Source: Treponema sp.
Lineage (GTDB): Bacteria; Spirochaetota; Spirochaetia; Treponematales; Breznakiellaceae
Direction of reading: 5' to 3'
Assembly (NCBI GenBank): GCA_031261385.1
Contig: JAISJS010000224.1
Location: 1 to 12,258, forward strand
Length of the DNA stretch: 12,258 nt
Shown in pieces: positions 1 to 6,078 of this stretch. Position 1 is the stretch's first letter. The number at the start of each line of letters is the position of its first letter. Both the position numbers and the translations under genes were made by a program. The notes beneath the pieces are model-generated. The model was not told the origin of the DNA. It worked only from the letters and a program-made list of their open reading frames with translations, and ran no database searches.

Positions 1-25
1 GAATATCCCGTCTCATTAGAGCGAA

Positions 26-283
26 TTATTTTTCATGTGAGCCGGTAGGACTGTGTTTGCACCCCATACCAAATGCAACGGCGCCGCAGTAGATACATTT
101 ATTTGCGCCATGTCCATGAACGTGTTTTCTGGTAGGGGTCTTTAAACAGCCGTTTCCATAACTGGTCGATCCGCAGTAGATACAGCGTTTTTCATCGTTG
201 TTGTGAACATGGAGCCCGTTGGTGGTTTTTGGACAGCCGGGACCATATTTGTCTGAACCGCAAAATGAACATTTCGATGCCAT
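26..283 (-). CDS. Small triple Cys/His-repeat protein, probable zinc binder
   Basis: This 85-residue protein is built of three tandem modules with an exact 29-residue period, starting at Cys5, Cys34 and Cys63. Each module reads C-x2-C-x8-C-x7-H, with the local pattern CxxCG....(Y/F)GxGC....(P/T)T..H. The first two modules end H-V-H (His25/His27 and His54/His56); the third ends H-E-K, so it keeps one His. Four ligands per module (CCCH) fit three small zinc-ribbon-like knuckles; this is inferred from spacing. There is no signal peptide or membrane segment, so it is probably cytoplasmic. A strong Shine-Dalgarno AGGAGG (289-294) sits 5 nt before the ATG and decides the start. It lies 77 bp downstream of mlaD on the same strand and could be cotranscribed or use its own promoter. 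I do not recognise a named family. Partners could be nucleic acid, protein or metal. Confidence 0.85.
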   Translation of the reverse strand: MASKCSFCGSDKYGPGCPKTTNGLHVHNNDEKRCIYCGSTSYGNGCLKTPTRKHVHGHGANKCIYCGAVAFGMGCKHSPTGSHEK

Positions 284-297
284 TACATCCTCCTGGC

Positions 298-320
298 TAC
301 TATATTAAGTACTATATTAA
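298..320. repeat. Tandem 11-bp direct repeat TACTATATTAA
   Basis: TACTATATTAA occurs twice, at 298-308 and 310-320, one base apart (12-bp period). On the minus strand it lies just upstream of the Shine-Dalgarno of the small zinc-repeat gene, within its predicted promoter/leader. It could be an operator with two half-sites about one helical turn apart, or simply A/T-rich sequence. The repetition is certain; the role is a guess. Confidence 0.5.
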
Positions 321-348
321 ATATCGGAAATTTTTAGAGGGGATTCAA
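320..348 (-). promoter_or_regulatory. Weak candidate promoter for the zinc-repeat gene
   Basis: On the minus strand a TTGAAT box (343-348, 4/6 to the -35 consensus) is followed after 17 bp by GATATT (320-325, 4/6 to the -10 consensus). This would give the small gene its own start, with a leader of about 30 nt. The region is A/T-rich, so partial matches are expected by chance. Read-through from mlaD is an equally good explanation. Confidence 0.3.
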
Positions 349-359
349 TATAAAAATTT
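328..359. repeat. Perfect 9-bp A/T inverted repeat after mlaD
   Basis: AAATTTTTA (328-336) and its reverse complement TAAAAATTT (351-359) are separated by 14 bp. The repeat begins 1 bp beyond the mlaD stop codon, and its loop contains the candidate -35 box of the small gene. As RNA it would be an A-U-only hairpin with no following U-run, so it is not a convincing intrinsic terminator. A protein-binding palindrome or an mRNA 3'-end structure is possible. Confidence 0.5.
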
Positions 360-360
360 G

Positions 361-1818
361 TTAGTTATTCAGCGCCGGTATCAGCCCGACAAGGCCTTTA
401 ATCTCGCTGTCGGTAAAGCGGAGGCCGCCGCCGAAAAAGTAGTCCCGCTTGTCATCCACAAGGGCATTGTCAATGCCGCCTTTCAGGTACAGCCAGTTCC
501 AGGGCTTATCAGAATTGGGATCAAAAAACGGATATACCGTGACGGTTCCCCGGAGATTCGGCGCGCGGTCCTTTTGAAAATCAAAGACCTCTCCGGAAAG
601 GCTGACCCATTTCCAGGGCTGAAGGTCAACCCCAAGTCCGGCAGTGCTTTCAAGCAGCCCCCCGTGGAGGGTGAGCATACCAAAACGGCGCGCCAGTTCC
701 GCATCTACCGAAAATGAATTTTTGGTCTCGGTTGTATATTTAACGTTGATAGGGCCATCTTCTGTTGTTTCCTTCACCGTACGCGATGCAACGCCGTTCG
801 GGGCGGAGGTAACCCCCACCCGGTACCAGCGGTCATTTGAACCGGGGGCAAGCCGGAGTGACGCCCCGGCCCGCATCTGATCAGAAATCACATCGTATCT
901 GCCAAAAGCATCAAATTCCACTCCAAGGCCAACCGCCTTCTTTACAATTACCCCCGCATCGGTGACAACGCCGTCGGCATTTCTTACCAGGCCGTCGATG
1001 CTGTCCAGCGCCGTCTGAATTTTTGCCGATGCATCATCAATGCGCTGTACCGCAGAAAGCAGGGCTGCGTACAGCTGCTCATCATAAACGATCCGCCCAA
1101 GGTTCCCCTGCCCCTGTCTGACCTCTTCGGTTATAAAGCGGATATTTTCCAGCGCTCCGTAAAGATCACCCGGCCGTTCTATCCCCGATACGCCTGAGTC
1201 CGCCATAAGCTGTTCCAGTCGCTCGGTGATTACCGCCGTCGACTCCAGAATACGGGAGACCCGTTCCAGTTCCGCATCGGATTCGTAATTGATCTTTCCG
1301 GCAATCGAATTAATGGTTTCAAGAGACACCGAAAGAAGGGCAAGCTGATTTTCCTGAAAACTCTTGAGCAGTTCCGAAAGCTGCCCGCCCAGTTCCTGAA
1401 CCGTACCCATGATCGCAGAAAGATCGCCGCCTTCCGGCTGTGAACCAATTCGGCTCCCCGGCGGTACAAGCGGGGATACCGCGCTGCCCGGCTCCAGTGA
1501 AAGCACCGATGTTCCCAAAATTGAAGAAGATTTTCGCGAGATGGTTGCATTGCTCCGGATCTCGACATTTTTTAAGAACGCAACTTTCAGCCGGGCCTCG
1601 TTTCCTTCCAGATGAATTTCCTTTATTTTGCCCACCGCAACGCCTGCAAGGTAAATTTTTGACCGGGTAGAAAGGCCTGTGGCATCGGTAAGAACCACCT
1701 CGTACACTTTTGTATTAAAATCGGAGAGCCCGTCGCCGGAAAGGATAATATATGCGCCCCCCGCAGTCCCCATTACGATGAAGAAAAGGGCAATTTTAAC
1801 ATACCGTGAAACCTTCAT
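361..1818 (-). CDS. mlaD: MlaD-like MCE lipid-transport protein with C-terminal beta-strand domain
   Basis: This is the substrate-binding MCE subunit of a lipid ABC transporter moving phospholipids between inner and outer membranes. The 485-residue protein has an N-terminal membrane anchor (about 8-27) and no lipobox Cys. One MCE domain follows (about 37-113), with the typical GL, AGVAVGKI and SILGTSVLSLEPG segments. Next is a long, largely helical stretch (about 145-295) rich in Leu, Ile, Glu and Gln, then about 185 residues of short alternating strands with aromatic girdles (about 298-485), such as YFFGGGLRF near the end. E. coli MlaD is only about 180 residues, so the C-terminal part is a large addition. 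It may form a beta-barrel or barrel-like tip reaching the outer membrane (inference). The start ATG overlaps the mlaF stop as ATGA, indicating translational coupling. It is the last gene of the mlaEFD operon. Confidence 0.88.
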   Translation of the reverse strand: MKVSRYVKIALFFIVMGTAGGAYIILSGDGLSDFNTKVYEVVLTDATGLSTRSKIYLAGVAVGKIKEIHLEGNEARLKVAFLKNVEIRSNATISRKSSSILGTSVLSLEPGSAVSPLVPPGSRIGSQPEGGDLSAIMGTVQELGGQLSELLKSFQENQLALLSVSLETINSIAGKINYESDAELERVSRILESTAVITERLEQLMADSGVSGIERPGDLYGALENIRFITEEVRQGQGNLGRIVYDEQLYAALLSAVQRIDDASAKIQTALDSIDGLVRNADGVVTDAGVIVKKAVGLGVEFDAFGRYDVISDQMRAGASLRLAPGSNDRWYRVGVTSAPNGVASRTVKETTEDGPINVKYTTETKNSFSVDAELARRFGMLTLHGGLLESTAGLGVDLQPWKWVSLSGEVFDFQKDRAPNLRGTVTVYPFFDPNSDKPWNWLYLKGGIDNALVDDKRDYFFGGGLRFTDSEIKGLVGLIPALNN

Positions 1819-2567
1819 ACGTTTAACTCACTGAATGAAATTCTTAAAAAATCCCGTACCATTTGATACTCGGATTTTACCACTTCTGCCGGCGTTCCCT
1901 CGGCAACGATGTACCCCTGATCCAGAAAGGCAATCCGGTCGGCAATGCGGAACGCCGCCGGTATATCATGGGTGATCATGACACAGGTGATGTTCAATTC
2001 CTTGTTCACCCGAACCACCAGATTATTAATTGTCTCTGACAGTACCGGATCAAGGCCGGTGGTCGGCTCATCAAAGAAAAGCACTTCCGGGCGCATGACC
2101 AGGGCGCGGGCAACTCCCACCCGCTTCCTCATTCCGCCGGACAGTTCATCGGGCCGCTTCCCCTCCACGCCGGGCAGTTCTATCCAGTCAAGTATCTCCG
2201 TCACCCTGCGCCGGATTTCAGACCGGCTTTTTATACGAAGCACTTCCCTGAGGGGAAAGGCAAGATTCTCGGCGACCGTCATCGAATCGAAAAGAGCGGC
2301 GTTTTGAAAAGAATACCCGAAATTCTTCCGCATTGCAATCAATGCATCGTTTTTAAGGGCGGTTAGTTCAATATCCTTGTACCACACCTTTCCCTTGTCA
2401 GGCTTCAACATCCCCATAATGGTTTTAAACAGGACGCTTTTCCCGGTGCCGCTTTGCCCGATAACGGCGCTCAGGGCTTTTTCCCGGACTTCCAGATTGA
2501 CTCCCCGCAGCACCGGGCTTTCGCCGAAGGCTTTACACAGGTTTTCGGTACGAATGATGACGCTCAT
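1815..2567 (-). CDS. mlaF: MlaF-like ABC transporter ATPase
   Basis: This is the cytoplasmic ATPase that powers the MCE lipid transporter together with MlaE. It has 250 residues, close to the family norm of about 260-270. Visible motifs in order are Walker A GQSGTGKS (37-44), Q-loop Gln88, signature LSGGM (142-146), Walker B VLFFDE (162-167) with catalytic Glu167, the D-loop GLDP (171-174) and switch His200. FFDEPTTGLDP is typical of the MlaF/Ttg2A branch. I chose the ATG at 2567, which begins MSVIIRTENLCKAFG at the usual first strand. The reading frame is open 47 codons further upstream, but that part lies inside mlaE and looks unlike an ATPase N-terminus. The start overlaps the mlaE stop as ATGA and has no clear Shine-Dalgarno, so translation is probably coupled. 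Confidence 0.95.
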   Translation of the reverse strand: MSVIIRTENLCKAFGESPVLRGVNLEVREKALSAVIGQSGTGKSVLFKTIMGMLKPDKGKVWYKDIELTALKNDALIAMRKNFGYSFQNAALFDSMTVAENLAFPLREVLRIKSRSEIRRRVTEILDWIELPGVEGKRPDELSGGMRKRVGVARALVMRPEVLFFDEPTTGLDPVLSETINNLVVRVNKELNITCVMITHDIPAAFRIADRIAFLDQGYIVAEGTPAEVVKSEYQMVRDFLRISFSELNV

Positions 2568-3328
2568 CTGTAGATAAACCGCAGCATGATAGTAGTCAGC
2601 AGATAATCCGCAACAAGGATCGATATTGATGATAAAACCACCGCTTTGGTAGCGCTGTCCCCTACGCCCTTGGCGCCCTGAGAGGCCCGCAGGCCGGTAA
2701 AACAGCAAATCGTAGAAACAATCAGCCCCATAACCGCCGATTTTATCAACCCCATAAAAATATCCCGCGGGCTTAAAAAATCAAAAAGATAATTCAGATA
2801 ACTTGCCGAATCGATGTTGTAAAGATTGATTGAAACCACAAAGGCCCCCAGCGTGCCCACAAGGTTCGCCAGAAGGGTTAAAATTGGAAATACCAAAAAC
2901 GAAGCAACCACCTTGGGCAATACCAGATAATGCGCCGCACTTATCGCCATGGATTCCAGGGAATCGATCTGCTCGGTAACCCGCATGGTTCCCAATTCCG
3001 CCGCCATTGCGGACCCGTTTTTTGCAATCAGCATGAGGGCGGTAATAACCGGGGCAATTTCCCGCGACATTGCCACCGCCACTGCGGCGCCGGTTCCAAT
3101 CTCCGCCTGGAAGGGCTGCAGCAGGGACACCATCTGGAGGGCAAAGATCATCCCCATGGCTCCGCCGGATAAAATGATCACAAAAAGGGAATTGACCCCC
3201 AAAAGTTCTATTTCGGAAAGATATTGGCCAATGCGGAACGGGCGTTTTACCAAACAACGCAGGAGCTCGCCGAGAAAGGCAAAATATTGCCCCACTGCCT
3301 CAAGTTTTTCCGCAATTGTTTTACCCAT
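2564..3328 (-). CDS. mlaE: MlaE-like permease of the MCE lipid transporter
   Basis: This is the integral inner-membrane permease of an Mla-type phospholipid transporter (MlaE/DUF140 family), at 254 residues a normal length. An amphipathic N-terminus (about 1-40) precedes hydrophobic segments near 45-66, 91-110, 135-165, 190-215 and 228-248. The diagnostic motif is at 89-127: REIAPVITALM, then GSAMAAELGTM and RVTEQIDSLESM, all near family consensus. The position usually occupied by Gly-Arg before GSA is Lys103-Asn104 here, a small departure. It is the first gene of the operon. A weak CAGG lies 3-4 bases before the ATG. No mlaB (STAS) or mlaC (soluble carrier) gene is adjacent, so the transporter would have to work without them or use unlinked copies. 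Confidence 0.94.
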   Translation of the reverse strand: MGKTIAEKLEAVGQYFAFLGELLRCLVKRPFRIGQYLSEIELLGVNSLFVIILSGGAMGMIFALQMVSLLQPFQAEIGTGAAVAVAMSREIAPVITALMLIAKNGSAMAAELGTMRVTEQIDSLESMAISAAHYLVLPKVVASFLVFPILTLLANLVGTLGAFVVSINLYNIDSASYLNYLFDFLSPRDIFMGLIKSAVMGLIVSTICCFTGLRASQGAKGVGDSATKAVVLSSISILVADYLLTTIMLRFIYR

Positions 3329-3414
3329 AACCTGTTTAAGTGTAATGCGGAACGCCCTGCTTCGCTAGCCCCGGAGAAAACAGAGAAGAATATGTCAAAT
3401 AAATAACAAAAACA

Positions 3415-3442
3415 TTGTAAAATTAAAATTTCGTGGTATAAT
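3415..3442 (+). promoter_or_regulatory. Strong sigma70-type extended -10 promoter of the signalling operon
   Basis: A TTGTAA -35 box (3415-3420) is followed after 16 bp by a perfect TATAAT -10 (3437-3442) preceded by TG one base upstream (3434-3435), an extended -10. The sequence upstream of the -35 (3399-3414) is A/T-rich and could act as an UP element. Transcription should start near 3449, leaving a leader of only about 12 nt with an AAGG Shine-Dalgarno (3452-3455) 6 nt before the ATG at 3462. The tight packing downstream suggests this promoter serves the six genes to 10974. Confidence 0.75.
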
Positions 3443-3461
3443 CCCGTTAGTAAGGTGTAGC

Positions 3462-4604
3462 ATGAATCAGATATTAGTAGTAGATGACAATATAACAAAT
3501 CTTAAATATATTCAGCTGCAGTTGGCAGAGAATTACCAGGTTCTCCTGGCAAAATCCGGGCCCCAGGCGCTGCAGATAGGTATAAGCCAGCTTCCCGACC
3601 TTATTCTGCTGGATATTGATATGCCCGGCATGGATGGTTTTGAAACTATCAGACGGTTCAGGGAAAACCCCCTTTTATGCCGTATTCCGGTCATTTTTCT
3701 TACCGCAAACCACGATATTGCCCTGGAAATAAAGGCATTGGAGTCGGGGGCGCGGGATTTTATTACAAAACCCTTTGAAAAAAGCATACTGCTCCACCGG
3801 GTCGATTTACATTTACGGTTTTCCCAGTATCAACAGCACCTTGAGGACACGGTTAAGGAGCTTGAGGACAGCATCGTTTTGTCTTTTTCCGAGATTATTG
3901 AAGCCCGCGACCCGAATACGGCAGGCCATGTCCGGCGTACCACCCAGTATGTAACCCTCCTTGGCGAAGAACTGCTCCGGCGGGGTACCTTCCCGGAAGA
4001 GCTTACCGAACGGGAACTTACCCTGATGAGCCGCGCCGCCCTGCTTCACGATATAGGCAAAATCGGCGTAAGTGACTTGATTCTCCTTAAACCGGGCCGA
4101 CTGGACGACAAGGAATTCACCGTAATGAAGACCCATACCACCATAGGGGCAGGAATACTTCAGAGCATGTATGAGCGGACCCCTACACAACACTACCTAA
4201 GATATGCAAAAATGATAGCCGAAGGGCACCATGAAAAATACGATGGCTCGGGGTATCCCCTGGGACTTTGCGGGAACGAAATACCCCTTTGCAGCAGAAT
4301 CATGGCAGTAGCGGACGTGTATGATGCATTGGTGGCGAACCGGGTTTACCGGAAGGGAATGAGCCATGCAGAAGCATGTATGCATATCATTGACGGCAAA
4401 AATACTCATTTTGATCCCCGGATTGTAGATGCCTTTGAAGCAATCAGCGAAAAATTTGCTGTTGAAGAAGTCTGGCAGCTTACCGGGGGAATGGAGATAC
4501 ATCATGAGAAACGCAATATGGATTCGAATGCTCTTCGTGATCATCCCTTTTCTGATGATTTTTGGGCTGATCTCCCTGTTTATGATCAGATTGATTTACC
4601 TTGA
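3462..4604 (+). CDS. REC/HD-GYP response regulator, predicted c-di-GMP phosphodiesterase
   Basis: This 380-residue cytoplasmic RpfG-type regulator is predicted to hydrolyse cyclic di-GMP when its receiver is phosphorylated. The N-terminal receiver (about 1-120) has the acidic pair Asp8/Asp9, phosphoacceptor Asp51 in LLDIDMPGMDG, Thr81 and Lys103. A helical linker (about 121-140) leads to an HD-GYP domain with EARDPNTAGH (147-156), HDIGK (His196/Asp197/Lys200), and the signature HHEKYDGSGYP (256-266). All expected metal-binding and GYP residues are present, so it should be active. It is the first gene behind the promoter at 3415-3442. The last 34 residues overlap the next gene by 101 bp and look unlike an HD-GYP tail. 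Adjacent HPt and hybrid-kinase genes suggest it is an output of their relay (inference). Confidence 0.95.
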   Translation: MNQILVVDDNITNLKYIQLQLAENYQVLLAKSGPQALQIGISQLPDLILLDIDMPGMDGFETIRRFRENPLLCRIPVIFLTANHDIALEIKALESGARDFITKPFEKSILLHRVDLHLRFSQYQQHLEDTVKELEDSIVLSFSEIIEARDPNTAGHVRRTTQYVTLLGEELLRRGTFPEELTERELTLMSRAALLHDIGKIGVSDLILLKPGRLDDKEFTVMKTHTTIGAGILQSMYERTPTQHYLRYAKMIAEGHHEKYDGSGYPLGLCGNEIPLCSRIMAVADVYDALVANRVYRKGMSHAEACMHIIDGKNTHFDPRIVDAFEAISEKFAVEEVWQLTGGMEIHHEKRNMDSNALRDHPFSDDFWADLPVYDQIDLP

Positions 4605-6078
4605 TAAAACGGTTTTAATCCTTGTTATTGTCTCCCTGGCATTTGTTCTTCTTGCCTTTTTGTTCATACTCTTCTATCTTGGACGAAGTCTGACCAAACC
4701 GCTCCACGAACTTACCCTTATCAGTGAGGCTGTTTCCCGGGGTAACCTGGATATCAGGATTCCTGTTTCCCAGGCGCAGGATGAAATCGGCGCAATGACC
4801 CGGTCTCTGCGCCACATGGCGGAGCAATTCCGGTTTCACTCTGTTTTGCAGGACAAATTGCGGGAACTGCTGGATATTTATACACGGCTGAATAATGCCC
4901 TGTACGAAGAAGATTCCATCAAAAATATTTTTAAGGAAGTTATTCGGGTAGTTTGTGATCATTTTGGAGCATACCGGTCATCGCTGGTTTACCTTGAAGA
5001 CGGCGGTCTCCGGGTACAGGCTTCGTATACCGCGGAGGAAGGTTTGTCCGAAGAAAGCCGGACTTTTCCCCACCATGATCAGGCAAGGGCGCTTTTGAAT
5101 AACCGGAAATATATTTACCTTAACCACAATTTAATGGTGACGCAAAAGATCGCGTTTGCCGGGCCGGATACCACGTCTCTCTGTCTGCTGCTGTTACGAT
5201 CCGGCCAGACCCGCAAAGGCTACATCATTCTGGAAGGAAAAGATGAAAACTTTTTGGCCGACGACCAGGCCCTTACTTTTATTGCCGATACCATCGCGTA
5301 TATTCTTGGCAGGAAAGAAGCGTACACCGCAAAAAGCGGACAGGGTGAAGCAGTAAAAGAGAGCGATCAAGCCGGCAAAGAAAAAAGCGCCCCCGAAGTC
5401 AAGAAGGAGAAAACGGCTGTGATAGAAACGGTAACACCTGACACTGATAAAAATCTGGAAGCCGCCCGGTTGATAAACGGCCTTGATGTTGATAAGGGGA
5501 TTACTCTCCTGGGGGGAGGGGGGGGGGCGTCAGAGCAGTATATGAATCTTCTCCGCATTTCCGCCAAAGTTTTTGCGGAAGGAGCCGCAAAAATGAGGGG
5601 CATGTATACGCAGGATCTTCCTGCTTTTGCCATTGAAGTCCATGGTATCAAGGGGGCTTTATACAACATCGGCGCGGATTCCCTTGGGGATTTGGCCAAA
5701 AAACTTGAGCTCGCTGCGAAGGCAGGGGAAGCGGATTATTGCAGGGATGAATACCCGGATTTTGAGAAGCAGCTTGGCAGTATGTTTACCGCGATGGGTA
5801 ATCTTCCGGCGCCGGAAAAAGAAGACCGTGGTAAAGGCGATATAGGAGAACTTTTCATCGTTCTTGCAGAAGCGCTGGAGGCCTGTAAAAAGTATGATTC
5901 CGGCAGGGCTGCTGAACTTATTACGCCATTGCTGGAATACTCTTTTGAAGACAGCGCCGGTATACACGCTTCGCTGCAAAAAATCATGGACGCTCTGGAA
6001 AATATAGAATACGAGGAAACACAGAGCCGTATCAAGGCATTGCTGGATCACCTTATGGATCCCGGTAAAACCGTATGA
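4504..6078 (+). CDS. Membrane HAMP-GAF-HPt phosphotransfer protein
   Basis: This protein has 524 residues from the chosen ATG. Two membrane helices (about 9-31 and 36-58) are joined by only a few residues, so there is essentially no periplasmic sensor. A HAMP domain (about 60-109) and a GAF-like domain (about 118-285) follow, then a Lys/Glu-rich linker (about 290-330). An HPt domain comes next, with putative phosphohistidine His380 in EVHGIKGALYNIGA, and last a helical module (about 440-515). There is no kinase domain, so it should shuttle phosphate between a hybrid kinase and receivers, gated by a GAF ligand or the membrane (inference). I chose the start at 4504 because GGAG (4493-4496) lies 7 nt upstream; an in-frame ATG at 4429 would add 25 polar residues inside the previous gene. 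A ten-G run before the HPt domain could cause frameshifting. The stop overlaps the next start as ATGA. Confidence 0.85.
   Translation: MRNAIWIRMLFVIIPFLMIFGLISLFMIRLIYLDKTVLILVIVSLAFVLLAFLFILFYLGRSLTKPLHELTLISEAVSRGNLDIRIPVSQAQDEIGAMTRSLRHMAEQFRFHSVLQDKLRELLDIYTRLNNALYEEDSIKNIFKEVIRVVCDHFGAYRSSLVYLEDGGLRVQASYTAEEGLSEESRTFPHHDQARALLNNRKYIYLNHNLMVTQKIAFAGPDTTSLCLLLLRSGQTRKGYIILEGKDENFLADDQALTFIADTIAYILGRKEAYTAKSGQGEAVKESDQAGKEKSAPEVKKEKTAVIETVTPDTDKNLEAARLINGLDVDKGITLLGGGGGASEQYMNLLRISAKVFAEGAAKMRGMYTQDLPAFAIEVHGIKGALYNIGADSLGDLAKKLELAAKAGEADYCRDEYPDFEKQLGSMFTAMGNLPAPEKEDRGKGDIGELFIVLAEALEACKKYDSGRAAELITPLLEYSFEDSAGIHASLQKIMDALENIEYEETQSRIKALLDHLMDPGKTV
5518..5527 (+). repeat. Poly-G tract (G10) inside the HPt gene
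   Basis: Ten consecutive G residues follow a G6-A interruption (5511-5517), encoding a run of glycines just before the HPt domain. Losing one G puts a TGA in frame at 5543-5545. Gaining one G gives a TGA at 5634-5636. Both come before the codon for the phosphoacceptor His380 (5641-5643). Homopolymeric G tracts are known phase-variation switches in treponemes and other bacteria. The same tract is a common site of sequencing error, but the frame as given is open. Confidence 0.9.

Noticed and set aside
229..717. 162-codon open frame on the plus strand opposite mlaD
   Set aside because: It is antisense to a clear MCE gene, with no recognisable domain and no good ribosome site; it looks like a shadow of codon bias.
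2568..2708. Upstream extension of the mlaF frame by 47 codons
   Set aside because: It lies wholly inside mlaE, is not ABC-like, and the ATG at 2567 gives a standard N-terminus with a 4-bp overlap.
3393..3398. Perfect TTGACA on the minus strand as the mlaE -35 box
   Set aside because: At 16-18 bp downstream the sequence is TCCGGG-like, with no -10 resemblance.
5518..5527. Treating the HPt gene as already broken by the poly-G run
   Set aside because: The frame as given is open through the tract, and the downstream HPt domain and its tail read normally.
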